From positions 124,001 to 188,000 of the forward strand of contig NZ_JBEEAC010000005.1 of the NCBI RefSeq assembly GCF_040120695.1: DNA of 64,000 nt. The letters run 5' to 3'. The stretch comes from Plantactinospora sp040120695. Its GTDB lineage: Bacteria > Actinomycetota > Actinomycetes > Mycobacteriales > Micromonosporaceae. A model generated the notes under the pieces. That model was not told the origin of the DNA and did no database searches. It was given only the letters and a program-made list of their open reading frames with translations. Both the position numbers and the translations under genes were made by a program. Below, piece by piece: positions 1 through 7,716 of this stretch; positions within the stretch are counted from its first letter, which is position 1; each line of letters begins with the position of its first letter.

Positions 1-393
1 CAGAACTGGATGGCGCTGCGTAACGGCGACCGGTCGCTCGTCGAGGAGATCCTCGCACCCACGGTTCTCGCCCACCTGCCGGTGCCCGGCGGGTCGCCGG
101 AGCAGGTCCAGGGCCGTCAGGCGCTGGTCGCCTGGGTCTCCGGCCGGCACGCCGGCTGCCCGGACGCGCGGCTGGCCGTCGAGGTCGGCCCGATCATCGG
201 ACCCGACCTGATCGCCGGTCGGTGGAAGCTCACCCGGGACGGCGACGACCCGGACAGCCTCTGTCCACACCGGATCGTCGTGGCCTGCTCCGGGGTCGAC
301 ATCCTGCGGGTCGACGGCGACCGGATCGTCGAGTACTGGAGCCACGACGACAGCGTCCGGTTGGACCGCTGCCTGACCTACAGCGCCGCGTAG
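1..393 (+). CDS. SnoaL-like (NTF2-fold) protein, 5' end cut by window
   Basis: The frame is open from the first base, and the visible part reads like the middle and end of a small SnoaL/NTF2-like polyketide-cyclase-fold protein: QNWMALRNGDRSLVEEIL followed by an APTVLAHLP strand, then a C-terminal sheet ending with RIVEYWSHDD. Family members usually have about 20 more residues before the NGD motif, so the ATG at 10 is probably internal and the true start lies outside the window. Such proteins are cytosolic cone-shaped barrels. Many are polyketide cyclases or ester-cyclase relatives, but many have no known substrate. Nothing nearby points to a pathway, so the exact role is unknown. Confidence 0.75.
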   Translation, partial: QNWMALRNGDRSLVEEILAPTVLAHLPVPGGSPEQVQGRQALVAWVSGRHAGCPDARLAVEVGPIIGPDLIAGRWKLTRDGDDPDSLCPHRIVVACSGVDILRVDGDRIVEYWSHDDSVRLDRCLTYSAA

Positions 394-529
394 CAACGGC
401 CCGGGAGCGGGGTGGGACGGTTCACCGGTCCTGCACCGCTCCCGGCCCTCCCCACCGGGTCAGGAGGGGTGACAGCTGTTGGCATATCGGTCGTCAGTAG
501 CGTTCAACAGCGAAGCTATGGTCGGGATC

Positions 530-640
530 GTGAACCTGAAGGAATGGGCAGCCGCCACCGGCGTCTCGTACGCGACCGCGCGTCGGCGATACGAGTCCGG
601 GACGTTGCCTGTTTCCACGTACCGGCTCGGCCGTCTGATC
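530..640 (+). pseudogene. IS607-family serine recombinase (TnpA) N-terminal relic
   Basis: A GTG-initiated stretch reads VNLKEWAAATGVSYATARRR and then YESGTLPVSTYRLGRLI. This has the shape of the MerR-like DNA-binding N-terminus of IS607-type serine recombinases: a NLxEWA start, a helix-turn-helix, then xGxLPVPxxxxGRLI. After about 37 codons the similarity stops abruptly, and the reading frame runs on as low-complexity sequence into the next gene. No catalytic serine domain or TnpB partner follows. I read it as the stump of a decayed insertion element. The assignment rests on recognising the motif, not on a search. Confidence 0.5.
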
Positions 641-904
641 AGTGCCGGCGCGGGACGCCGCCCGACCAACTCCGACCTCGGCTCGGTCCGCACCCTGTCA
701 CCTCCCTTCCGGGACGTGGCCAGCCTATGCCCGCGCTTCGCCGCCCCGCCCGTCAGCGTGCGGCGGCAGGTCGGGGCGGTGGTGTCGGCGGGCGGAGGAC
801 GTCATGCGGAGGCAGGACGGGGCGGGGGCCCGGGGCGTAGAGGCGGGCGTTTGCCGGCCGACCCGCCGGGTAGCCCCGGCCAAGGCGGTGGAAAGGGGAG
901 GACC

Positions 905-1531
905 GTGCGGATCGGCATCGTCGGCACCGGGCACGTCGGTGAGACCCTGGCCCGATTGTTCAACAAGGCGGGCCACGAGCTTGCGGTGTCCAACTCCCGG
1001 GGCCCGGACACGCTCAGTGAACTCGCGGACGAACTGGGCGAGCGGGTGCATCCGGCAACCGTGGCGGAAGCGGCCCGGTTCGGTGACCTGGTGGTGGTCT
1101 CGGTACCCGTCGGCCGGTACGCCGACCTGCCCGCCGAGCCGATGGCGGGCAAGACGGTGATCGACACCGGGAACTACTACCCGGAGCGCGACGGCCACAA
1201 TCCGCAGCTCGACCAGAACCGGACCACCTCCAGCGAGCTGCTCCAGCGGTACCTGTCGAAGGCGCACGTGGTGAAGGCGTTCAACACGATGCGCTGGGAC
1301 CACCTGCGCGAGTACGGCCGGCAGTCCTCGGCGCAGCGCCGTTACGGCATTCCGGTCTCCGGGGACGACGTCGGCGCGAAACGGCAGGTCGCCGACCTGA
1401 TCGAGCAGATCGGGTACGAGCCGGTGGACGCCGGCCGGCTGGCCGAGGGGCGCCGGCACCAGCCCGGTACCCCGATCTATCTCGCCGACCTGGACGGCGC
1501 CGAACTGCACAGCCGGCTCGGCGCACCGTAG
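905..1531 (+). CDS. NAD(P)-binding F420-dependent-reductase-like protein
   Basis: A 208-residue Rossmann-fold protein. It opens with MRIGIVGTGHVGETLARLF, the glycine-rich GxGxxG dinucleotide motif, followed by SNSRGPDTL. The arginine in that segment sits where NADP 2'-phosphate is usually held. The DLVVVSVPVGRY and KTVIDTGNYY segments match the NADPH:F420 oxidoreductase / ProC-like N-terminal fold (family F420_oxidored), so the protein is probably a cytosolic hydride-transfer enzyme. The GTG start was chosen because a strong ribosome site (GGGGAGG) lies just before it and the glycine motif begins at once. The frame is open upstream but that part looks non-coding. Redox partner and substrate are not evident. 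Confidence 0.85.
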   Translation: MRIGIVGTGHVGETLARLFNKAGHELAVSNSRGPDTLSELADELGERVHPATVAEAARFGDLVVVSVPVGRYADLPAEPMAGKTVIDTGNYYPERDGHNPQLDQNRTTSSELLQRYLSKAHVVKAFNTMRWDHLREYGRQSSAQRRYGIPVSGDDVGAKRQVADLIEQIGYEPVDAGRLAEGRRHQPGTPIYLADLDGAELHSRLGAP

Positions 1532-1539
1532 CCGCCGGC

Positions 1540-2820
1540 TCAGCTCTCCGGGCTGCTCCGGCCGGTGTCGCCGGGCGCCGGGCTCGCCTCACCCGCTGGC
1601 TCGCCCGCCGGTCCGGCTGCCCCCGCGCCGTCCTTGCCAGCCCGGTCGCCGTCGTCGTTGTCGGTCCGGTCGTCGTTGTCGGTCCGGTCGTCGTTGTCGG
1701 TCCGGTCGTCGTTGTCGGTCCGGTTGTCGTCGTTGGTCCGGGCGTGCCGGTCCGCCGCCACCGAGTTGACCACGCTGTAGAGCACCGCGGCGATCGGCAC
1801 CGCGACGAAGGCGCCCACGATGCCGCCGAGCAGCGTACCGGCCGCGACCACCAGCAGCACCACCACCGGGTGCAGCCGGACCTGCCGCTTCATGATCAGC
1901 GGTTCGAGCAGGTTCCCCTCGGTCTGCTGCACGGCGATCACCGCCGCCAGCACCAGCAGCGCGGTGGTCGGTCCCTTCGCGGCCAGCGCGACGAGTACCG
2001 CGACCCCGCCGGCCACGGTCGCGCCGATGATCGGCACGAAGCCGCCGAGGAACGTGATCACCGCCAGCGGCAGCGCCAGCGGAACGCGGAGGACGACCAG
2101 CGCGATCCCGATGCCGATCGCGTCGATCGCGGCGATCATCATCGTGCCCCGGGTGTACGCGCCCAGCGTGTGCCAGCCGGCCCGACCGGCCGCCGCCGTC
2201 CGGGCCCGGGACCCCAGCGCGACCCGGTCCAGCACCCACCGCCACATCGAGCGGCCGTCCTTCAACAGGAAGAACAACAGCACCAGGACCAACAGCAGGC
2301 CGCCGATCGCCTCCGCCACGGTGGCCACACCGCTGACCGGGTCCGGTGCCGACCTCTGCACCCCGGAGACCGCCTGCTGGGTCCACTTGTCGACCTGCTG
2401 CTCGCTGATCGGCAACGCGCCGGTGAGGAAGTCCCGGGTCCGCTCCAGCCCCTGGTCGAGCTGCTTGATCAGATCGGAGAACTGGTCGGCGGTCAACCGC
2501 CAGATCAGCAGTACGGCGCCGCCGAGCAGCCCCAACAACAGCAGTACCGAGGTCAGCGCGGCGAGCGCGGACGGGAAGCGGTGCCGACGCAGTCGGCTGG
2601 CCACCGGATCGAGCAGCGCGGCCAGGAACAGGGTGGCCGCGAGTGCGATGCTCAGCGGTGCCAGCCGGGTGGCGATCCGTGCCAGGACGTACGCCCCGGC
2701 GGTGATGACGAGCAGGCAGGCGCTGGCCAGCACCGTCCAGCGCACCAACCAGGGGAGACGGTCCAGGAGTTGGCCGGGGCGCCCACCGTACCCGTTCGAC
2801 CGACCGGCCGCGTTGCCCAT
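1540..2820 (-). CDS. AI-2E family transporter (PerM/YdiK-like membrane protein)
   Basis: A 426-residue polytopic membrane protein. Two N-terminal segments (about residues 25-80) are followed by a helical pair, an amphipathic domain rich in LIKQLDQGLERTR and QVDKWTQQAV, and then a block of hydrophobic helices with the family signatures FLGGFVPIIGATVAGG and GNLLEPLIMKR. This is the layout of the AI-2E exporter / PerM family, trimeric or pentameric permeases whose substrates are mostly unknown. The ATG at 2820 was chosen because GGGAGG lies 6 bases before it; an upstream open frame lacks membrane character. The C-terminal tail is a hydrophilic DNDDRT repeat followed by a Gly/Pro/Ala tail. Confidence 0.9.
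   Translation of the reverse strand: MGNAAGRSNGYGGRPGQLLDRLPWLVRWTVLASACLLVITAGAYVLARIATRLAPLSIALAATLFLAALLDPVASRLRRHRFPSALAALTSVLLLLGLLGGAVLLIWRLTADQFSDLIKQLDQGLERTRDFLTGALPISEQQVDKWTQQAVSGVQRSAPDPVSGVATVAEAIGGLLLVLVLLFFLLKDGRSMWRWVLDRVALGSRARTAAAGRAGWHTLGAYTRGTMMIAAIDAIGIGIALVVLRVPLALPLAVITFLGGFVPIIGATVAGGVAVLVALAAKGPTTALLVLAAVIAVQQTEGNLLEPLIMKRQVRLHPVVVLLVVAAGTLLGGIVGAFVAVPIAAVLYSVVNSVAADRHARTNDDNRTDNDDRTDNDDRTDNDDRTDNDDGDRAGKDGAGAAGPAGEPAGEASPAPGDTGRSSPES
1651..1740 (+). repeat. 18-bp tandem repeat inside the AI-2E transporter tail
   Basis: Four identical 18-base units (gtcgtcgttgtcggtccg) and a fifth degenerate one lie head to tail. On the minus strand they encode repeated six-residue acidic blocks of the type DNDDRT near the transporter's C-terminus. 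The unit length is a multiple of three, so gain or loss of copies would keep the frame. Confidence 0.9.
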
Positions 2821-3088
2821 GTCCGCCTCCCAGTCGACCCTCGGCGTCCCGGATACCCGCCGGATGCCCGGGCGACACCTACCGCTGTGGGGCGAACTGT
2901 TCGGTTCCGACAGCGCTGGACACCCGCCTCGCCTCCCCTGGAGAGACGGCCGGGCCGGGTCGAGGCGGCGGGTGCCGGGGGTCGAGGCGGCTCGGGTGCC
3001 GAGGCGAGGCGGCCTGGGCGGTGAGCGGCGCCGCCCGGCCTGCCGAAGCGGCGCGGTTCGGCGGTCGGAGTAGTCGGAGGCGGCGCGG

Positions 3089-4045
3089 TCAGGAGGCGGA
3101 GCCCGGCTGCCGCTCCGGCCAGCGGCCAGGTGAGACAACCGGCATCCGGCCCGACGGGTTCCGGGCCGACGGCGGCAGGTTCCGGCCGGGTGTCGGCGAG
3201 CCCGCGCCCGGGGTCGACGAGTTGCCGGTCGGCGCGGCGGAACTCCGACTGGCGGTCGGCGCGTTGCGGCGGCGCAGCGAGCGACGGTAGTAGTCGTCCC
3301 GGTGCGCGAACTCGACCGGGAGCGATCCGGGCAGGTCGACGCCGCGCCGGGGATCGGCCAGGGCGTCGGCGTGCAGTGCCAGCCCGGCGCGGGTGAGCAG
3401 CGCGTCCCACTCCGGCGGGGCCAGCTCCACCATGGCCGGATTGGCGAGCCGGAACCCGGCCACCGCTCGCCGGATCACGGTGGCCAGCCGGCGTACGCTC
3501 TGCGGCGAGTCGAGCGGGCCGCCGGAGAGGGCGAGCGCCGGCCGCCCGGTGGCGCGTACCGCGTCGCAGACCACGAGCAGGCGCTCCTCGGTGGCCGCCG
3601 ATCCGGCGGTGGCCGAACCCGACGTACCCGGACCGATGTCCGGGCCGGTGCCGGGGGAGAGGATGCGCAACCCGGCCGGCCACTGCCAGCGGATCTGCCC
3701 GGTCACCACCCGGCTGCCGACCGGCCCGATCCGGCGCCGGTGCCGTGGATCCGCCGGAATCCCCGGCGCCGGTCCGATGTGGCAGTCCACGCAGACGTAC
3801 GCGAGCCGCCGGTCGGTGACCAGGACCTCGGCGGGCCGGGGCAGCGACCAGGCCAGCTCGTCCGGGCCGGCGCTGGGCGCGAGCAGGTATCCGGCGACGT
3901 CGACCCGGTCACGCCACAACACCCGCTCGTCGGTGTCCAGCACCAGCCGACGGTGCCAGTCGAGCCGGGGGAAGTAGGTGTCGTCCTGGTTCGGATCGTC
4001 GAAACGATGTGGCCGGATGAAGAACGGGGACGCGTTCTCGGTCAT
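3089..4045 (-). CDS. Conserved hypothetical protein, function unknown
   Basis: A 318-residue soluble protein that I cannot place in a named family. It starts MTENASPFFIRPHRFDDPNQ and contains WHRRLVLDTDERVLWRDRVD and VLVTDRRLAYV. That last segment resembles the beta-strand pattern of PH-like domains in which a protein tests whether it 'needs conversion' (VxVTxxRL). Later come a helical segment SVRRLATVIRRAVAGFRLAN and a proline/serine-rich, probably disordered C-terminus. No membrane segment or signal peptide is seen. The start was taken as the first ATG at the conserved-looking N-terminus; the ribosome site is weak. It lies alone between the transporter and the two-component operon. Confidence 0.7.
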   Translation of the reverse strand: MTENASPFFIRPHRFDDPNQDDTYFPRLDWHRRLVLDTDERVLWRDRVDVAGYLLAPSAGPDELAWSLPRPAEVLVTDRRLAYVCVDCHIGPAPGIPADPRHRRRIGPVGSRVVTGQIRWQWPAGLRILSPGTGPDIGPGTSGSATAGSAATEERLLVVCDAVRATGRPALALSGGPLDSPQSVRRLATVIRRAVAGFRLANPAMVELAPPEWDALLTRAGLALHADALADPRRGVDLPGSLPVEFAHRDDYYRRSLRRRNAPTASRSSAAPTGNSSTPGAGSPTPGRNLPPSARNPSGRMPVVSPGRWPERQPGSAS

Positions 4046-4269
4046 TGGGGAGGGCCTCCCGGGTACGGGACGTCGTACCTCTAAGGCTGGCGGACTTCCG
4101 ATCCGCTGTCACGACGGTTGTTGGGGGGTCGGACGCTCGGCTGACCCGGGCACGGCCGTTGGGTGACGCACGCTGGATCTACGGCCGTGCGGCGCCGGCA
4201 AGTCATGGGACAGGGGCCGGCGGGGCGACCGTGCGGGAGCGGGCGCGCGGCGAGGGGTGACCCGGTCGA

Positions 4270-4956
4270 CTAGTTGCCGATCTCGTCGGCCCGGACGAGG
4301 CCGTCCTCGATGGCCCGGGCCAGCAGTGCGGCCTTGGTCGCGGCGGGCCGGCCAGCCCGGGCGTACTTGATCCGGGCCCGGTCCACGTACTGCTTGACCG
4401 TGTGCTCGCTGATCTTCATCCGACGCGCCACCGATGCCTTCGACATCGACTGGAACCAGAGCAGCACCGCCTCGCGTTCCTTGTCCGACAGCACGGGCCG
4501 CCCGGTGCGCCGGTCGCCGACGATCGCACCGGCCAGCGCCGGTGGCACGTACGGGCGGTCACTCGCCGCCGCCAGGACGGTCTCGACGCAGTGCTCGCGT
4601 CCCTCCTGTTTGGCCAGGAAGGCGACGGCCCCGGCGTCCAGGACGGCCAGGATGGTGTCGGGGTCGCTGTGTTCGGAGTAGACCACCACCCGCCGGCCGG
4701 CGCCGCTCAGCTCGGCCACCTTGTCGATCACCATCCGGCCGCGCAGCCGCAGGTCGAGCAGGATCACGTCGGCCGGCGGCTGCTCCGGGGCGAGTACCCG
4801 GTCCGGGTCCTCGCCGGTCGCCACCACCACCAGCCGTGGCTCGGTGGCCAGCCACGAGCGGATCCCCTCGATGACCACCGGGTGGTCGTCGACGATCGCG
4901 ACCGGGATCCGCGATCCCTTCGGGGTCACGCCGCCCGCCACCGGGTCTGCACCCAT
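4270..4956 (-). CDS. LuxR/NarL-family response regulator
   Basis: A 228-residue cytosolic response regulator, third gene of a minus-strand operon. The receiver domain (about residues 15-130) has the acidic pair VDDHP and the phospho-acceptor in ILLDLRLRG, with the conserved lysine in FLAKQ. The C-terminal LuxR helix-turn-helix (about 160-220) contains SKASVARRMKISEHTVKQYV. The ATG at 4956 has a good ribosome site (GAGGA, 6-base spacing) and lies inside the end of the preceding sensor gene. A GTG at 4929 that forms a GTGA overlap with that gene's stop is an alternative. Its partner is presumably the full kinase two genes upstream. Confidence 0.9.
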   Translation of the reverse strand: MGADPVAGGVTPKGSRIPVAIVDDHPVVIEGIRSWLATEPRLVVVATGEDPDRVLAPEQPPADVILLDLRLRGRMVIDKVAELSGAGRRVVVYSEHSDPDTILAVLDAGAVAFLAKQEGREHCVETVLAAASDRPYVPPALAGAIVGDRRTGRPVLSDKEREAVLLWFQSMSKASVARRMKISEHTVKQYVDRARIKYARAGRPAATKAALLARAIEDGLVRADEIGN

Positions 4957-6086
4957 ACCAGTTCCTCGTTCTCCTCGTGGATGTACTCGACCTTGCCGTC
5001 CGCGCCGGAGAGGTCGTCGCCGGAACCTCCGATGGTGTCACCGGCGCCGACCGGCTCGGACGTGATCACCGACGTGCCGGGTGTGGTCAGGCTCACCACG
5101 ACCTCGTCGGGCTGGCCGACCACGGTCAGCCGGGCCCACCGGGTCGCGGCGGCCAACGTCGTGGTCAGCGGTTCGGCGAGCCGCCGGCGGATCTCCACCG
5201 GCAGCGGTGGCAACGCGCCGACGGCCACGAAGTCGACCGGCAGGCCGTTGCGCTCCACCACGTCGACGCAGGCGCGCAGTTCGTGCAGCAGCGGATCCGG
5301 CACGTCGTCCGACTCGGCGATCAGCCGGCGCAGCCGGGACGCCTCCAGGGCGCAGCGGCGCTGTACCGCCGGATCGGCCGGATCGGCCCGTCCCTGCGCG
5401 AGTTCGGTCAGGATGGCCCCGGCGGTCCGGTCCAGCGCGGCGAGCCGGTCCCGGCGGGTCTGGTGCGTCCGGCCGGCGGTGGCCCGCTCGGTCTCGATCG
5501 CCGTCCGGGCCGCCGCCGCCTGGGCGGTGGTCCCGGCGAGCGTGCCGAGCAGGTTGATCGCGATCATCATCGCGATGGGCAGTGTCGCGTTGCCGTAGAC
5601 AGCCATCGCGTACCGGCTCAGGTCCGCCGCTTCGGTACCGCGCAGTGTGAGTACCCCGACCAGGGCTATCGCCGCGCCGACCGCCAGCACCGCGACCAGG
5701 GCCGGAATCCGACGTCCCCAGAGCAGGAGCACGACGAACCAGCCGAGGGTCGACCAGCCGAAGTTGACGGCGCCGAAGACCAGCGAGGGTGGTACGCAGG
5801 CGAAGACCACCACGTCGACCAGGAGCAGCACCCCGACCAGTGGCCAGGTCGGCGAGGGCGCGCCGCGCAGCAGGTTGACCGCGGCGACCGCGCCGACCGC
5901 CCCGAAGACCAGCCAGCCGGCACCGACGACCCAGGGCAGCCGCAGCTGCTGCCAGGCGCCGAGTATCGCCGGCAGGTTGATGGCGAGGTGCCAGCCGAAG
6001 GCGATCAGCACGGCCGCGATCCGGGGACCTCGTTCGACGGTGGCGGTGACCGCGCCTGCGGCGCCGCCGGCCAGGTCAGTGGGCAT
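4926..6086 (-). CDS. Degenerate membrane sensor-kinase-like protein
   Basis: A 386-residue protein with about six N-terminal membrane segments (roughly residues 15-195). A cytosolic part follows that is laid out like a NarL-type histidine kinase but has lost the working residues. The expected histidine helix reads RRDRLAALDRTAGAILTELA, with no phospho-acceptor His. The ATPase-like part (PLPVEIRRRLAEPLTTTLAA, then LTVVGQPDEVVVSL) lacks the N-box asparagine and the glycine boxes. The gene overlaps the upstream kinase by 11 bases and the downstream regulator by 31, so the three are surely co-translated. It may act as a sensory or scaffolding partner that modulates the active kinase. That role is inferred from layout. 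Confidence 0.75.
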   Translation of the reverse strand: MPTDLAGGAAGAVTATVERGPRIAAVLIAFGWHLAINLPAILGAWQQLRLPWVVGAGWLVFGAVGAVAAVNLLRGAPSPTWPLVGVLLLVDVVVFACVPPSLVFGAVNFGWSTLGWFVVLLLWGRRIPALVAVLAVGAAIALVGVLTLRGTEAADLSRYAMAVYGNATLPIAMMIAINLLGTLAGTTAQAAAARTAIETERATAGRTHQTRRDRLAALDRTAGAILTELAQGRADPADPAVQRRCALEASRLRRLIAESDDVPDPLLHELRACVDVVERNGLPVDFVAVGALPPLPVEIRRRLAEPLTTTLAAATRWARLTVVGQPDEVVVSLTTPGTSVITSEPVGAGDTIGGSGDDLSGADGKVEYIHEENEELVWVQTRWRAA

Positions 6087-7305
6087 CCGACCACTCCAGC
6101 CGGATCCGGGTGCCCCGACCGGGCGCGGACGAGACCTCGGCCCGGCCGCCGACCGTCGCCATCCGGCCGTGCACGGATTCCCGCAGGCCGTACCGGTGTC
6201 GGGGGACCGCCTCCGGGTCGAAGCCGGGCCCGTCGTCGACCACCTCGACCGCGACGGTGCCGCCGCTGTGGCACAGCCGCACCGAGGCGCTGGCCCCGGG
6301 GGCGTGTCGGAGCACATTGGACAGTGCTTCGCCGGTGCTGTGGGTGACCGCCTCGGCGACCGGAGCCGGCACCTCGCACGGCTCCAGCGCAGCGCTGGCC
6401 CGTAGCTCGGGCAGCCGGCCGAGCAGCGCACGCAGCCGCTCGTCGAGGGCGATCAGTCGGACTTCCGCCGCCGGCTCGGGGGCGACCACCGGCTGGTTGC
6501 CGGCCAGGCCGGCCAGGGTGCGCAGGTCGGCGGCGGCCCGCTCGCGCAACATCGGCGACCGTGCGGGAACCGCGCCGAGGCCGACCACGGTGAGGGTGGA
6601 GAGCACGGTGTCGTGCAGGTCGCGGTTCTGCTGCCGCTCGGCGGCGCGGGCGGCCCGCGCGGTCAGGGCGGCCAGGGCGGTCTGCTGGTACGCGGCGAAG
6701 GCGGCGTCGGCGAGCCGGCTGCTGCGCCGGGCCACCCCGGCCAGGGCGGCCGCGCAGCCGGTCTGCACGGTAAGGGTGATCGCGTGCCCGACCGCCTCGG
6801 TGTCGTTGCCGGCCAGGTGCACGCCGATCCCGTACGCGACGGCCACCAGCAGCCCGGCCGGGACGGAGCGGGCGGTCGGCAGGATGAACTGGGCGACGAT
6901 CACCGAGGTGCTGGACTGGATCGCCACCCAGCTCACCTCGCCGGGCAGTACCTCGGCGGCGACCACGTCCCGGACCAGCAGGCAGGTGCCGACGGTGAGC
7001 AGGATGTCGACGGCCATCGCGGGCGCCGGCCGGCGCCACCGGACCACCATTGCCGCGAAGAGCACCGACCAGGCGGTCAGCAGACCCACCACGCCGACGA
7101 GCAGCGGGGTGGAGACCGGCGGGGTGCGCACCGCGAGCGCTGGCACCGCGCAGGCGATCCCGCAGGTGAGCCGGAGCAGGGCCGGAAAGATCGTGTAGAC
7201 CCAGCCGAGCGCACTGGCGGCCGGCATCTCGGCGCCGGTCGGTGCCGGATCGACCGGTCCGGGGGAGCCGACCGGGACGGAGGCGCTCGCGGCGGAGACA
7301 GACAT
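6076..7305 (-). CDS. NarL-type sensor histidine kinase
   Basis: A 409-residue membrane histidine kinase, first gene of the three-gene two-component operon. Its N-terminal half carries about six hydrophobic helices. The dimerisation/phospho-acceptor helix reads RQQNRDLHDTVLSTLTVVG (HisKA_3 type, with the acceptor His in LHD). The ATPase domain has the N-box EALSNVLRHA, the G1 box DDGPGFD and a final GRGTRIRLEW. The ATG at 7305 was preferred to one 51 bases upstream because the extra residues are arginine- and cysteine-rich and unlike a kinase N-terminus, and because GAGGG precedes it. It probably phosphorylates the LuxR regulator encoded at the operon's end. The signal sensed is unknown. Confidence 0.9.
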   Translation of the reverse strand: MSVSAASASVPVGSPGPVDPAPTGAEMPAASALGWVYTIFPALLRLTCGIACAVPALAVRTPPVSTPLLVGVVGLLTAWSVLFAAMVVRWRRPAPAMAVDILLTVGTCLLVRDVVAAEVLPGEVSWVAIQSSTSVIVAQFILPTARSVPAGLLVAVAYGIGVHLAGNDTEAVGHAITLTVQTGCAAALAGVARRSSRLADAAFAAYQQTALAALTARAARAAERQQNRDLHDTVLSTLTVVGLGAVPARSPMLRERAAADLRTLAGLAGNQPVVAPEPAAEVRLIALDERLRALLGRLPELRASAALEPCEVPAPVAEAVTHSTGEALSNVLRHAPGASASVRLCHSGGTVAVEVVDDGPGFDPEAVPRHRYGLRESVHGRMATVGGRAEVSSAPGRGTRIRLEWSDAH

Positions 7306-7464
7306 GGGTGCCCGGCCCTCCCGTCGCTCCGCCGCCGCGCGGCAGCACGTCCACACCGGACCGCGCCCCTACGCATCGAAGCCGAAGAATAGCAGAGGCA
7401 TAACCGCTAGTTTGTCCCAGATTGCTCTTGGTGACCGGCCGTCTCCCACCTGCGGGCAGCCGGA

Positions 7465-7513
7465 CCGGCCGTCACGTGACCTGACCATCGAACGGAGGCC
7501 ACGTGACGGCCGG
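7465..7513. repeat. 14-bp perfect inverted repeat with CACGTG cores
   Basis: Left arm CCGGCCGTCACGTG (7465-7478) and right arm CACGTGACGGCCGG (7500-7513) are perfect reverse complements separated by 21 bases. It lies in the 411-base gap (7306-7716) between the end of the MRJP-like gene and the start of the kinase operon, both on the minus strand. It could be a terminator for the former or a paired operator for the latter, because each arm also contains the palindrome CACGTG. No gene is seen in this gap. Confidence 0.7.
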
Positions 7514-7514
7514 T

Positions 7515-7568
7515 CGGGGGTCAGTGTGACAGCCGTACGGGGGTCAGCGCGACCCGTTCCGGGGGTCA
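7515..7568. repeat. Three CGGGGGTCA direct repeats, 22-23 bp apart
   Basis: CGGGGGTCA occurs at 7515, 7538 and 7560, with a weaker copy (CGGGGATCA) at 7625. The spacing of the first three is about two helical turns, so a regulator could bind them on one DNA face. They lie roughly 210-260 bases upstream of the kinase start, in the only sizeable intergenic gap of this operon. Confidence 0.6.
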
Positions 7569-7716
7569 ACACACGCCCGGCCGGGAGTCTGCGCGCCCCC
7601 TTCCGGGGCCACCTCCAGCCCGACCGGGGATCAGGGCTGGCCCGCCCTACCGGCCAGTCAGGGCCCGTCGTATCGCCGCCCACCCGGGCCGGGCCCGCCG
7701 TGTCTCGGGGTCGGTG

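Noticed and set aside
479..904. Long N-terminal extension of the dinucleotide reductase
   Set aside because: The open frame continues upstream, but apart from the IS607-like relic the translated part is low-complexity. A strong ribosome site and the glycine motif mark the GTG at 905 as the start.
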